Shown in pieces: positions 1 to 8,411 of a stretch of 40,344 nt of DNA (positions are counted from its first letter, which is position 1; the number at the start of each line of letters is the position of its first letter). The stretch comes from an uncultured Bacilli bacterium (lineage in GTDB: Bacteria; Bacillota_I; Bacilli_A; RF39; UBA660). Where the stretch lies: contig CAKPCJ010000009.1 of assembly GCA_934141575.1 (NCBI GenBank), positions 1-40,344 on the forward strand, in the 5' to 3' direction. The notes beneath the pieces were generated by a model. It was given only the letters and a program-made list of their open reading frames with translations. It did not search any database and was not told where the DNA came from. The translations under genes were made by a program, and so were the position numbers.

Positions 1-235
1 AATTATATATACCTTCTTCTGTTATTGTTATACTTTCTATTAAATTAACACTTTTCTCCGTATAATTACTCCAATTTATCTTGCTATCATTATCATCTAT
101 TGATACTGTTACTTTTATGTCATCTACTGTAGATGAATTTGTTTTTTTAGTTTTATTCTCTATAAATATCATTATTGAAAATAATATTACTATTATCGAA
201 ATTATAACAACTAAAACTATTTTTTTGTTTTTCAT
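1..235 (-). CDS. Secreted/membrane-anchored protein, N-terminal part only (possible DUF4353-type carbohydrate-binding protein)
   Basis: Only the first 78 codons lie in the window; the gene runs off the left edge. The product opens with a lysine pair and one hydrophobic segment (residues about 5-27), read as an uncleaved signal anchor or signal peptide. A Thr/Ser-rich linker follows, then a sequence starting with INWSNYTEKS and ending in TITEEGIYN, which resembles the 'TITxxGTYxLSG' opening of DUF4353 carbohydrate-binding-like proteins. That family guess is inference from a short match. The ATG at 233-235 directly follows the TAA of the DUF4956 gene, so the two are translationally coupled and probably share one operon with the VTC gene upstream. 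Confidence 0.55.
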   Translation of the reverse strand, partial: MKNKKIVLVVIISIIVILFSIMIFIENKTKKTNSSTVDDIKVTVSIDDNDSKINWSNYTEKSVNLIESITITEEGIYN

Positions 236-910
236 TTATAAATCCATTTCCTCTAATGCGTGTGATAATGATATTTTTAAATTTCCATTTCTTGTTCTTA
301 AATCATCAATAAATTCTTTTTCTTTTACTTTATTATTCAATATTACTTTATATGATAATTCAAACATGCTTCCCATATTTGTTGTTTTTACTTTGACTAA
401 GTCTATTTTTTGCGTATATTTTTCAAATATATCATCAAATACCTCAGTATAGTCTAAATTTTCTGGTATTACTATTGTTAATTCTTTTTCATTTTTGTTC
501 TTTTCAAATAATTTTAAATTATTGAGAAGTAGTAACAATGTACATCCTAATATTGTTACAATTATTGCAAATAAAATTTGTCCCATTCCCGTTGCCAATC
601 CTACTGACATAGCAAAAAATACTATTAATATTTCTTTTGATGTACCTGGCATACTTCTAAATCTTACTAAACTAAAAGCCCCCATTATCGCTATTGAAGT
701 ACCTAAATTACCGTTTACCATTATCATTACTGATTGTACTAGCAATGGTAAAATTGTTACTGTAATTAGAAAATTCTTACTGTATTTTGATGTAAATTTA
801 TGTGTTATAGCAATTAATATTCCTAAAATAATTGATGTTAATGACGCGATTAAAAGCGATGATATTTCTATTGTACTTGTTGTACTCGTTTCAAATATAC
901 TATTAAGCAT
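236..910 (-). CDS. DUF4956 family membrane protein
   Basis: A 224-aa integral membrane protein. Hydrophobic segments lie near residues 14-36, 47-66, 70-85 and 98-127. The DUF4956 hallmark is visible in the middle: AIMGAFSLVRFRSMPGTSKE followed by a glycine-rich helix. A soluble C-terminal domain of about 90 residues follows (from KNEKELTIVIPEN on). Its biochemical function is unknown; the family is often found next to VTC-domain polyphosphate polymerases, as here. Its ATG overlaps the end of the VTC gene by 8 bases, with an AGGAG sequence inside the VTC coding region, so the two are co-translated. Placement suggests a membrane partner of the polymerase (inference). Confidence 0.85.
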   Translation of the reverse strand: MLNSIFETSTTSTIEISSLLIASLTSIILGILIAITHKFTSKYSKNFLITVTILPLLVQSVMIMVNGNLGTSIAIMGAFSLVRFRSMPGTSKEILIVFFAMSVGLATGMGQILFAIIVTILGCTLLLLLNNLKLFEKNKNEKELTIVIPENLDYTEVFDDIFEKYTQKIDLVKVKTTNMGSMFELSYKVILNNKVKEKEFIDDLRTRNGNLKISLSHALEEMDL

Positions 911-1592
911 ATACTATTCTCTCCTTTTTATATATATTTCCATATTTTGAAAATGTTGTTGGGTAAATCTTTAATTCTGATAATGTTCTTACTAACCATA
1001 ATGGCATAGATCCAATTGTTTTAATTTCCATTATATATTTTTCATCTTCAAAATATTTTTTTCCTTTGTCTCCTTGTTCTAATCTTAAATTGTATCTTCT
1101 ACTTCTTAGGTTACTATCTATAGTTATTCTTAAAGCTTCATCTGTTTTACTACAATAACTAAGTCTATCATACGCTATAAAGATTACTGGTTTTAAGTTA
1201 TAAAGCTGATAGTAATAATTTATTTCTTTCATTATTTGGTTTGATTCATCAAATTTTTTATTTTCTATGTAATCATATAATTCCTTTAATTTTAAAACAC
1301 ATCTTCTTTTTCCAACAGTTCCTTTATACTTACTTTTTATTTCAAAAAATACTTTGTCTTCTAATGTCGGAATTTTATAACTTCTTATTCTAAATTTTTC
1401 TTTGAATATGGGTTTATCTATAGAATTTATTATTAAATCATTGTTTTTAGTATCAAAATAGATATTGTAAATATTACTTTTGTGGAATTTATCTTCTTTT
1501 ATATAATCACTTATTTTATAAAACAACAAATTTTTCTGTTTTTCTGTTAAAACATATTTTTTTTCTATTCTTTTAAAATTATATTCGTACAT
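903..1592 (-). CDS. VTC-domain polyphosphate polymerase-like protein
   Basis: A 229-aa cytosolic protein with the VTC (CYTH-like tunnel) fold of eukaryotic Vtc4, which makes polyphosphate from ATP. Visible conserved pieces: FKRIEKKYVLT at the start, NIYFDT, the basic strand KEKFRIRSY, FFEIKSKYKGTVGKRR, YDRLSY, RITIDSNLRSR and the acidic strand YIMEIKT, followed by the closing SKYGNIYKK. The alternating basic and acidic strands are the expected nucleotide, phosphate and metal ligands. An in-frame ATG 15 bases upstream (1605-1607) is rejected as start because the AAAGGAG of the ribosome site begins inside it; ATG 1590-1592 has ideal spacing. The operon continues into DUF4956 and the truncated secreted protein. 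Polyphosphate synthesis in vivo is inferred from family knowledge. Confidence 0.85.
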   Translation of the reverse strand: MYEYNFKRIEKKYVLTEKQKNLLFYKISDYIKEDKFHKSNIYNIYFDTKNNDLIINSIDKPIFKEKFRIRSYKIPTLEDKVFFEIKSKYKGTVGKRRCVLKLKELYDYIENKKFDESNQIMKEINYYYQLYNLKPVIFIAYDRLSYCSKTDEALRITIDSNLRSRRYNLRLEQGDKGKKYFEDEKYIMEIKTIGSMPLWLVRTLSELKIYPTTFSKYGNIYKKERIVYA

Positions 1593-1644
1593 TTTATCTC
1601 CTTTCATTTGGTATTTTATGTTCAGAATATTAAATAAAAATTAA

Positions 1645-1678
1645 AATAAAAAAAGTTTCAAAATAATTTTGAAACTTT
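1645..1678 (-). terminator. Rho-independent terminator of the ABC exporter operon
   Basis: Perfect 12-bp inverted repeat (1652-1663 with 1667-1678, 3-nt loop). On the minus strand it is followed by a T-rich tract. It overlaps the TAA of the 787-aa ABC protein. Confidence 0.85.
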
Positions 1679-4040
1679 AAAGTTCGAATTGTGAGTTATA
1701 TAGTTCTGCATAAAAGCCTTTTTTCTTCATCAATTCTTCGTGATTTCCTTGTTCTATTATATTTCCATCTTTCATAACTAATATCAAATCAGCATTTTTT
1801 ATTGTTGATAATCTATGTGCAATTATAAATGATGTTTTTCCTTCTGTTAATTTGTCCATTGCTTTTTGGACTAGTTCTTCTGTTCTAGTATCTACATTTG
1901 ATGTTGCTTCATCTAATATTAGGAATGGAGCATTTTCTATCATTCCTCTTGCTATTGTAAGCAATTGCCTTTGACCAGCAGACACACTATCATTTTCTGA
2001 AAGACTTGAATTATATCCATGTGGTAATGTCTTGATAAAGTGATCTAATCCGACTTCTTTACATACTTTTTGTACTTGTTCATCTGTTATATTTTTTCTA
2101 TTATATATGATATTTTCTTTTACTGTTCCATCAAATAACCATGTATCTTGTAGTACCATAGTAAATAATTCATGTATATTTTCTCTTGTTAATTTTTTTG
2201 TTGAAATTCCATCTATTTTTATATCTCCTGAGTTGATTTCATAAAACTTCATAAGTAAATTTACCATAGTTGTTTTTCCTGCACCAGTTGGTCCTACTAT
2301 TGCTATCTTTTGACCTTGTTTTGCTTTAGCTGTAAAGTTTTTTATTGTAGGTTTATCCGCATCCTCGTATTGGAACATTACATTTTCAAATTCTATGTTA
2401 CCTTTTACTGTTGATTTATCTAACTTTTCAGTCATATCACGTTGATTTGGCATTTCTTTTTCATCAACAAATTCAAATACCCTTTCACTAGCCGCTGCTG
2501 TTGATTGAAGTGAAGTCATTGCTTGTGCCATTTGCGCTAATGGTGAAGTAAACAATCTTACATATGTAATAAATGCTACAATTACACCGAATGATATATT
2601 TCCTTTTACTGTTAAAAGTGCTCCTACAATACATACCGCAACGTATCCAAAGTTACCAATAAAACTCATCATAGGTTGCATTAATCCAGATAAAAATTGG
2701 CTTTTCATATTACTTTCCCATACCCCATTGTTGTATAAGTCAAATTTTTCGTCTGCACTTTTTTTACCATTGTATGCTTTTACTACATTTAACCCAGAGT
2801 ATATTTCTTCAATATGTCCATTTAATTTTCCTAATTCTTCTTGCCTTGCAATGAAGTACTTTTGGGAATTTTTTAATATCAGCGACATTCCTGCAAACCC
2901 TATTAAACTAGATAATATAGCAGTTATTGCTAAGATCCAATTAGTATAAAACATCATTATAATTGTACCTAAAAATAATGTTATACTACTTACTAAACTT
3001 GCAAGTGATTGATTCATAGATTGTGCTATTGTATCAACATCATTTGTTACTCTTGATAAAATATCTCCAGTTTGATGTCCATCGAAGTATTTTAATGGTA
3101 ATCTATTTATTTTTTTAGAAATACTTGTTCTTAACTTCTTAGCAAATTTATTAGACACATTTGTCATACATATTGATTGAATATATGTGAATAGTGCACT
3201 GCATAAATACATTACTAATAGTACTAAAGCGATTGATTTTATTTTATCTATATCCATAAATGGCTTTATAACACTTTGTATAGATTCTGGCATTCCATCT
3301 ATTTTTTTATATAATTCTGTTGCACTTGAAGTGTCTTTCATTTCACTTAAAGCTGTTGCAAATTCATATTGATCGCTTGCTGATATTTTTGTATTATCTA
3401 TAGTTATTTCACTAAAGAATATATCTTTCATACTCTTTGGAATTTTAATATTTTTACCTTTGCTATTAAGTAAATCCAAAAGCATCTTTTTGTCATTATA
3501 AGTTATTTTTGTTTCGTTATAGTATGATTCACTTATTACTTCTTTTAGGATACTTTCAGGTAATTTTGACAATTCTGTTAATATATTTTTACTGTTTTCT
3601 GGATTGTTAATATTACTTAAAAATTCTTGAAATTCTCTTTTATCTTCTTCTTTTATTTCGTTACTACTTAAGATTTTGTATATATTTTCTTGTGACAAAT
3701 TCATTTGCAATACTTGTGGTATTACTTCTTTTATTTTTTCTTCTGAGATGTTTTCTTTTATTTCATTTGTTAATAATTCTATATTACTTTTATTTACTAC
3801 TAAACCCTTTTGAATTTCATCTGTTAGCTTTGATAATTTATTAGGCGCCAATATTGATAGTATAGCTCCTAATGCAGCTAAAACTAATGAGATTGTTATT
3901 AATATTTTGTAATCGTTTAATTCCTTAAATAATCTTTTTATCGCAGATTTAAAGTCTTTTGCTTTTTCTCCACTACCCATTCTTGGACCTGGTCCAAATT
4001 GTTTTTTAGGAGTCTTTTCTTTGTTATCTTCGTTATGCAT
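1677..4040 (-). CDS. ABC exporter half-transporter with large extracytoplasmic insertion (consensus-site subunit)
   Basis: A 787-aa type IV (ABC_membrane + ATPase) half-exporter, about 200 residues longer than usual. The extra length lies between TM1 (about residues 49-67) and TM2 (about 265-290): a charged, helix-rich insert (about 70-262) predicted outside the membrane. The nucleotide domain has Walker A GPTGAGKT (583-590), a variant signature VSAGQ (686-690 in place of LSGGQ), Walker B LILDEA with the catalytic Glu (707-712) and switch His in IIAHRLS. The start overlaps the upstream partner gene by 8 bases behind AAAGGAGG. With the 587-aa partner it fits a heterodimeric multidrug-type exporter such as BmrC/BmrD or TM287/288. 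The substrate is unknown; the MarR gene upstream suggests a drug or toxic metabolite (inference). Confidence 0.92.
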   Translation of the reverse strand: MHNEDNKEKTPKKQFGPGPRMGSGEKAKDFKSAIKRLFKELNDYKILITISLVLAALGAILSILAPNKLSKLTDEIQKGLVVNKSNIELLTNEIKENISEEKIKEVIPQVLQMNLSQENIYKILSSNEIKEEDKREFQEFLSNINNPENSKNILTELSKLPESILKEVISESYYNETKITYNDKKMLLDLLNSKGKNIKIPKSMKDIFFSEITIDNTKISASDQYEFATALSEMKDTSSATELYKKIDGMPESIQSVIKPFMDIDKIKSIALVLLVMYLCSALFTYIQSICMTNVSNKFAKKLRTSISKKINRLPLKYFDGHQTGDILSRVTNDVDTIAQSMNQSLASLVSSITLFLGTIIMMFYTNWILAITAILSSLIGFAGMSLILKNSQKYFIARQEELGKLNGHIEEIYSGLNVVKAYNGKKSADEKFDLYNNGVWESNMKSQFLSGLMQPMMSFIGNFGYVAVCIVGALLTVKGNISFGVIVAFITYVRLFTSPLAQMAQAMTSLQSTAAASERVFEFVDEKEMPNQRDMTEKLDKSTVKGNIEFENVMFQYEDADKPTIKNFTAKAKQGQKIAIVGPTGAGKTTMVNLLMKFYEINSGDIKIDGISTKKLTRENIHELFTMVLQDTWLFDGTVKENIIYNRKNITDEQVQKVCKEVGLDHFIKTLPHGYNSSLSENDSVSAGQRQLLTIARGMIENAPFLILDEATSNVDTRTEELVQKAMDKLTEGKTSFIIAHRLSTIKNADLILVMKDGNIIEQGNHEELMKKKGFYAELYNSQFEL

Positions 4041-5796
4041 TTTCTAATTCCTCCTTTGATAATTGTGAAAGTGCTATTTGTTTATATACTTCACATGATT
4101 TTAGTAATTCTTTATGTGTTCCCATTCCAACACATTTTCCATTATCTAAAACTAATATTTTGTCAGCATTCATTATTGTTCCTATTCTTTGTGCAACTAT
4201 AAGACTAGTAGCATCCTTAGTATATTTTTTTAATTCTTTTCTAAGTATCGCATCTGTTTTGTAATCAAGTGCAGAAAACGAATCGTCAAATATATATATT
4301 TCTGGATCTCTTGCTATTGCTCTTGCTATTGCTAGTCTTTGTTTTTGACCTCCAGAAACGTTTGTTCCTCCTTGAGCAATATGTGAATCATATTTGTTTT
4401 CCATTGATTCAACGAAGTCTTTTCCTTGAGCTACTCTTATCGCCTCTTTTACCTTATTTTCATCTATATTATCTTTTCCATTATCCCCATATGCGATATT
4501 TTCTTTTACTGTTCCATTAAACATTACTGCTTTTTGTGGCACATATCCTATTTTGTTGTTTAAAAATTCCATACTATATTCTTTTACATTAATTCCATCG
4601 ACTAATACTTCTCCATCAGTTGCATCATAGAATCTTGGAACTAAATTAATTAATGTTGATTTACCACTACCTGTTGATCCTATAAATGCTACTGTTTCGC
4701 CTTTATTTGCTTTAAATGATATATCTTTTAATAAATATTCATCAGCATCTGGGTATTTAAATGATACATTTTTGAATTCAACTGTTCCAATTTCTTTTGA
4801 TTGGTTTTTATCTATTTTACCATTTTTTATGCTTATGTCTTTATCTAATACCTCATTAATACGATTAGCTGAAACTTGGGCACGTGGCACAATCATGAAT
4901 ATCATGGCAAGCATAAGGAATGACATTATTACTTGCATAGCGTATGAACTAAATACTACCATATCACCAAACATTGTAAATTTGTCTGCCATTAATGAAT
5001 CTTTTATAAGATATGCCCCTATAAAATAAATCGATAATGTTAAACAATACATTACTAGATACATTACAGGTTGCATTATTGCAAATTTCTTTTGGTTAAA
5101 TAGTTGTAAGTTCGTTAATTCTGTGTTTGTTTTTTCAAATTTTTCTTCTTGGTATCCTTCAGCATTAAACGCTCTTACTACTCTTATACCAGTTAAATTT
5201 TCTCTTGTTACATTATTTATTTTATCTGTTAGTTTTTGAACTATTTTAAATCTAGGCATTACTATTAGAACCAATACTCCTATTACGCTTAGCAATATTA
5301 CAATTGCAACGCCTGTAACTGCGCTCCATTGCCAACTTTTATTTAGAATTTTGTTTACAGCCCATACAGCTGTTATTGGTGCTTTTATTAATAGTTGTAA
5401 TCCCATTCCTATTAACATTTCAACTTGTGTTACATCATTTGTTGTTCGTGTGATTAAACTGCTCGTTGAGAATTGTTTTACTTCTTGCATTCCTAATTCT
5501 TCAACTTTTGTAAATATTTTTTTTCTTACATTTTTAGAAAAATTAGACGCTATTAAAGCTGCAAAATACCCTGTTATAATTGCCGATACCAAGCTTCCTA
5601 ATGCACATAGAAGCATATATCCGCCATTTAATAATATATCTTGCATTTTACTTCCTTCTGTTTGCACTAATACTGTTATTTCAGACATATAATCTGGCAT
5701 CTTTAGATCTAACCACACTTGGATAAATATAAGCACTATACATAGAAGTGCTAATACTATTTCTCTTTTTTTCAAGTTTTTCAATAATTTTAGCAT
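4033..5796 (-). CDS. ABC exporter half-transporter (degenerate-site subunit)
   Basis: A 587-aa half-exporter: an N-terminal six-helix membrane domain and a C-terminal ATPase. Walker A is GSTGSGKS (373-380) and the signature NVSGGQ is intact. Walker B reads IFDD, so the catalytic Glu is Asp (505), and the switch His is Gln in IVAQRIGT (about 536). In heterodimeric exporters these changes mark the half that supplies the non-hydrolysing ATP site, with the consensus Walker B Glu and His coming from the partner. The ribosome site AAGGAAG precedes the ATG. The gene lies 13 bp after the MarR gene and overlaps the partner by 8 bp, so all three form one operon. Confidence 0.93.
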   Translation of the reverse strand: MLKLLKNLKKREIVLALLCIVLIFIQVWLDLKMPDYMSEITVLVQTEGSKMQDILLNGGYMLLCALGSLVSAIITGYFAALIASNFSKNVRKKIFTKVEELGMQEVKQFSTSSLITRTTNDVTQVEMLIGMGLQLLIKAPITAVWAVNKILNKSWQWSAVTGVAIVILLSVIGVLVLIVMPRFKIVQKLTDKINNVTRENLTGIRVVRAFNAEGYQEEKFEKTNTELTNLQLFNQKKFAIMQPVMYLVMYCLTLSIYFIGAYLIKDSLMADKFTMFGDMVVFSSYAMQVIMSFLMLAMIFMIVPRAQVSANRINEVLDKDISIKNGKIDKNQSKEIGTVEFKNVSFKYPDADEYLLKDISFKANKGETVAFIGSTGSGKSTLINLVPRFYDATDGEVLVDGINVKEYSMEFLNNKIGYVPQKAVMFNGTVKENIAYGDNGKDNIDENKVKEAIRVAQGKDFVESMENKYDSHIAQGGTNVSGGQKQRLAIARAIARDPEIYIFDDSFSALDYKTDAILRKELKKYTKDATSLIVAQRIGTIMNADKILVLDNGKCVGMGTHKELLKSCEVYKQIALSQLSKEELENA

Positions 5797-5809
5797 ATTG
5801 TCTTCCTTT

Positions 5810-6250
5810 CTAATTCAAATTTTTTACATTTTCCTTCATTTTATCTATAACACTTGAGAATATTTTTAACTCATCTTTACTAATACCACTTGTTATTTTT
5901 AACTCTAATTCGCTTACCTTTTTTCTATATGTAAAAAAGATATTTTTTGTTTTTTCGTTTAGTATTATTCTCTTGGTTCTAGTATCATTTGTATCAGTAA
6001 CTCTTTTTATCAAATTATTTTTTTCCATCGTTTGTAAAACCCCTGAAACTGTTGCTCTCCTTAAGTTTAAAACTTTTTCTAAATCTCTTTGATAAACTTC
6101 TTTATCGTTATTCTCCAAAATATATTTAATTATTTGCATTTGTGTAGGTGTTGGAATTGCTTCTATGTTTTGAAAGCCAATTCCTGTAATATTTCTAACA
6201 ATCAGTTTCTCTAGTGATTTTATTTGACTCAGGATACTATTTTCTTTCAT
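5810..6250 (-). CDS. MarR family transcriptional regulator
   Basis: A 146-aa winged-helix regulator from the chosen start. The recognition region is VYQRDLEKVLNLRRATVSGV, followed by the wing with TNDTRTKRIIL carrying the family's D-x-R motif; long helices at both ends would form the dimer interface. An upstream in-frame ATG at 6334 would add 28 residues unlike any MarR N-terminus and would overlap the promoter. ATG 6248-6250 is preferred because AGGTGAT sits 6-7 bases upstream and the length matches the family. As first gene of the operon it probably represses itself and the ABC exporter until a ligand binds (family knowledge plus context). Confidence 0.88.
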   Translation of the reverse strand: MKENSILSQIKSLEKLIVRNITGIGFQNIEAIPTPTQMQIIKYILENNDKEVYQRDLEKVLNLRRATVSGVLQTMEKNNLIKRVTDTNDTRTKRIILNEKTKNIFFTYRKKVSELELKITSGISKDELKIFSSVIDKMKENVKNLN

Positions 6251-6284
6251 AACTTTATCACCTATCTTTGTTACTGCACATAGA

Positions 6285-6313
6285 ATTTTATTACAATATA
6301 TATTTTTTGTCAA
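6285..6313 (-). promoter_or_regulatory. Sigma-A promoter of the marR-ABC operon
   Basis: On the minus strand: TTGACA (6308-6313), a 17-bp spacer and TAAAAT (6285-6290). The -10 box ends about 35 bp before the chosen marR ATG. Confidence 0.8.
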
Positions 6314-6331
6314 TTGCCTTACAATATTTTT

Positions 6332-6354
6332 CAAGCATTATTATTATATGCTTG
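6332..6354. promoter_or_regulatory. Inverted repeat upstream of marR, possible MarR operator
   Basis: CAAGCAT and ATGCTTG separated by 9 bases, 18 bp upstream of the -35 box. The 7-bp arms and total length of 23 bp suit a dimeric winged-helix regulator. Its position upstream of the -35, rather than over the promoter, leaves open a different regulator. Confidence 0.45.
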
Positions 6355-6370
6355 TTGATTTTTTATTTCA

Positions 6371-6398
6371 CTTAAAAAGGAATAGTTTTCTATTCCTT
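6371..6398 (-). terminator. Terminator after the HdeD/DUF308 gene
   Basis: 9-bp stem AAGGAATAG/CTATTCCTT with a 4-base loop (6377-6398). On the minus strand the stem runs straight into TTTTT. Confidence 0.75.
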
Positions 6399-6404
6399 GT
6401 TCTT

Positions 6405-6953
6405 TTATAGGTTTTTAATTTTATTTAAAATATATATACTTTCAAATAAATTTATTACTTCTGATATCAATAACAATGTTCCTGTTAATGACGTTATTGT
6501 AACTATAGATCCAAATGGATTTATTACTAATAGAACTCCAAGTACAATCATTAATATTGACAATATCATTAAGCCTATCCAGCCACTACTTGGTATAGAG
6601 CTTAAATTTACTGATAATTGTATTTTAAACAAATTGTTTATAATTATCCATATACCTAATATTATTGAGAATGTACTTATTAGTTCTACTCTATAAATTA
6701 GCATTAGTATTCCTGATAAAATTGTTATTATTCCTGTTATCAAGTCGAAGCTAAATAGTCTGCTTTCTTTTTCAGTTGTGAAATATGAAATAAAATTCAT
6801 TACTCCATTAATAAGCATTATAATTGCAAATATAGTTATAAACACCTCTAGTGATTTCATTGGTTTAAGTATTAGTAGAACTGATAAAATTATTAACAAT
6901 ATTGAAATCAATATAGAATATTTTTCATAATTTTTTATATAGTTCTTTATCAT
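6405..6953 (-). CDS. HdeD/DUF308 family membrane protein
   Basis: A 182-aa protein made almost entirely of six hydrophobic helices arranged as repeated pairs. Each pair is joined by short motifs ending in P or G, such as LLILKPMKSLEVF and LLVINPFGSIVT, which is typical of HdeD/DUF308 proteins. In enterobacteria HdeD is linked to acid resistance; in Firmicutes the role is unknown. AAAGGAG precedes the ATG. It is a monocistronic-looking gene with its own terminator. Confidence 0.8.
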   Translation of the reverse strand: MIKNYIKNYEKYSILISILLIILSVLLILKPMKSLEVFITIFAIIMLINGVMNFISYFTTEKESRLFSFDLITGIITILSGILMLIYRVELISTFSIILGIWIIINNLFKIQLSVNLSSIPSSGWIGLMILSILMIVLGVLLVINPFGSIVTITSLTGTLLLISEVINLFESIYILNKIKNL

Positions 6954-6998
6954 TATATTTCTCCTTTAATGTTATTATGACTATTTTTTAAAATTTTA

Positions 6999-7514
6999 TT
7001 ATTTTGATTGGAATATTGTATTAACCGAAGGAAATCTCTTTAGTAGTTCATTTATGTTTTTTTCTACTTCATTCATGTAATTTTCACTATGATTTGATTT
7101 CCTTATAAATTCAATTTCATATGGTTTAAATTTTATAGTAAAATCATTGTCATATTGTTCTAAATTTTGAATATTTCCTTTTCTATAATCAAGATTAAGT
7201 GATATTGTTAGTTTTAGCACATCTTTTAGTGTTCCTTTTTTTACTTCATCTTTGAATTGTTGTAAATTTGAACATTTTGTACTCATGTAGTTTTTACCAG
7301 TTATATCTATTGAAAAATATTCTCCAAAAGTTCTTTTATAATTATATATTTTTTGTTGTGGATTCACGTCTTTGTTTTTTTCCTCTTCGTCTTCTAGAAG
7401 TTCCGTGAAGTGTTTAAAAACACTATCACAATATTCAACTAAGTAAGTTATATATTCTACTGAAGGAATTATTGTTGAATAATCAAATTTATTTTCTATG
7501 TAATTTGTTCCCAT
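6999..7514 (-). CDS. Hypothetical protein, 171 aa
   Basis: I do not recognise the family. The product is soluble and charged, has an acidic stretch (LLEDEEEKNKD) near residue 40, and looks alpha/beta. No signal peptide, membrane segment or catalytic motif is evident. The start is firm: AAGGAG lies 8 bases ahead of ATG 7512-7514 and an extended -10 promoter lies just upstream, so it is a real, independently transcribed gene. No functional partner is implied by its neighbours (HdeD-like protein downstream, TagI operon upstream). Confidence 0.7.
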   Translation of the reverse strand: MGTNYIENKFDYSTIIPSVEYITYLVEYCDSVFKHFTELLEDEEEKNKDVNPQQKIYNYKRTFGEYFSIDITGKNYMSTKCSNLQQFKDEVKKGTLKDVLKLTISLNLDYRKGNIQNLEQYDNDFTIKFKPYEIEFIRKSNHSENYMNEVEKNINELLKRFPSVNTIFQSK

Positions 7515-7538
7515 TTTTATTCTCCTTATCTTATTTTT

Positions 7539-7547
7539 ATTATATCA
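7539..7547 (-). promoter_or_regulatory. Extended -10 promoter of the 171-aa gene
   Basis: TG-A-TATAAT on the minus strand (TATAAT at 7539-7544, TG at 7546-7547), about 25 bp before the ATG. No good -35 box is visible, as expected for an extended -10 site. Confidence 0.6.
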
Positions 7548-7587
7548 TATAGTTTTTACACTAAACATTTTTTATTAATTACTTAAC

Positions 7588-7621
7588 ATAAAAAAACACT
7601 TTTTGTGTTAAGTGTTTTTTT
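7588..7621. terminator. Bidirectional terminator-like hairpin
   Basis: 11-bp stem (7591-7601 with 7610-7620) flanked by A-run and T-run, so it can terminate in either direction. It most likely ends the GntR-ABC-TagI transcript on the minus strand. Confidence 0.75.
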
Positions 7622-7693
7622 ATTCCCTTACTATTTTTTCTAATTTTATTTGCATATCTGCATAATATCGAAAATCTGATATTTGTTCTAAAG

Positions 7694-7825
7694 TTAAATT
7701 TCTTTATTAAATAGCTTTAATATTTCTCCATCCTTTGTATAAAATAATTTCATAAATTCACCAGAATCAAATTCCATCAAAATCTTACTATAATCCTCAA
7801 TTCTCTTTTGTATCAATTTTTTCAT
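7694..7825 (-). CDS. Small ORF, 43 aa, unrecognised; possibly a gene remnant
   Basis: ATG 7823-7825 to TAA 7694-7696 encodes a basic, helical peptide containing YSKILMEFDSGEF and LFYTKDGEILKLFN. The composition looks like real protein and the open frame continues upstream of the ATG (SKYPSKWKN), so this may be the end of a degraded gene. No convincing Shine-Dalgarno precedes the ATG, though a TTG further up follows no clear site either. It sits just after tagI and before the hairpin at 7588-7621. Confidence 0.3.
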   Translation of the reverse strand: MKKLIQKRIEDYSKILMEFDSGEFMKLFYTKDGEILKLFNKEI

Positions 7826-7875
7826 ATTTTTCCATTTGGAGGGATATTTTGACAAATTTATTTATTAAAGTCAAA

Positions 7876-8409
7876 TCATTTGAAATCGCATGTATCTTGA
7901 TGAGAATTTATCATTCCTATAGCTTGAAGATATGAATAAATTATTGTTGTTCCTACAAACTTCATTCCTCGTTTTTTTAAATCATTAGAAATTATATCTG
8001 ATAATTCGGAACTTGTTTTATCATTTTCATATATTGTTTTGTTATTTGTAAAACTCCATATATAATTGGAAAATGTTTTATATTCTTTTTGAATATTTTT
8101 AAATACTTTTGCGTTTGAAATTGCGGACTTTATTTTTAATTTGTTTCTTATTATTTTTTCATTTTCCATTAAGTTTTTTATTTTTTCTTCATTATAATCA
8201 CATACTTTATTTAATTCAAAATTATCAAATGCATCTTTAAACTCCTCTCTTTTATTTAAAATGCACTCCCATGATAATCCTGCTTGAAACGATTCAAGTA
8301 TAAGCATCTCAAATAGTTTTTTATCATCATAAACTGGTACTCCCCACTCTTCATCATGGTATTTAACATATAAATCATTTTTCATATTTACCCAATTACA
8401 TCTATTCAT
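7876..8409 (-). CDS. tag: DNA-3-methyladenine glycosylase I
   Basis: A 177-aa base-excision repair enzyme of the TagI family, which removes 3-methyladenine from alkylated DNA. The zinc ligands of the E. coli enzyme are matched by Cys4, His18 (YHDEEWG), His170 and Cys174 (SHQDTC) at the two ends. The base-contacting Glu is Glu39 in LFEMLILESFQAGLSW. Length and end-to-end motifs indicate an intact enzyme. The gene starts 2 bp after the ABC-2 permease stop with only a weak AAAGAG site, so it is the last gene of the GntR-ABC operon by position, although functionally unrelated. Confidence 0.95.
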   Translation of the reverse strand: MNRCNWVNMKNDLYVKYHDEEWGVPVYDDKKLFEMLILESFQAGLSWECILNKREEFKDAFDNFELNKVCDYNEEKIKNLMENEKIIRNKLKIKSAISNAKVFKNIQKEYKTFSNYIWSFTNNKTIYENDKTSSELSDIISNDLKKRGMKFVGTTIIYSYLQAIGMINSHQDTCDFK

Positions 8410-8411
8410 AT

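Larger units (their letters stand above)
7515..7875. other. Gene-poor interval between TagI and the 171-aa gene
   Basis: The right part of this 361-bp stretch has a possible 43-codon ORF (listed separately), the middle has the bidirectional hairpin, and the left end has the promoter of the 171-aa gene. I see no RNA gene. Confidence 0.6.

Noticed and set aside
81..950. Long forward-strand open frames over the DUF4956 region (and similar ones across the whole left half)
   Set aside because: They are antisense shadows of well-supported minus-strand genes, lack ribosome sites and have the hydrophobic composition expected from reverse-reading AT-rich coding DNA.
5810..6334. Longer MarR start at 6334
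   Set aside because: It would place the promoter (TTGACA-17-TAAAAT) inside the coding region and add an N-terminus unlike MarR proteins.
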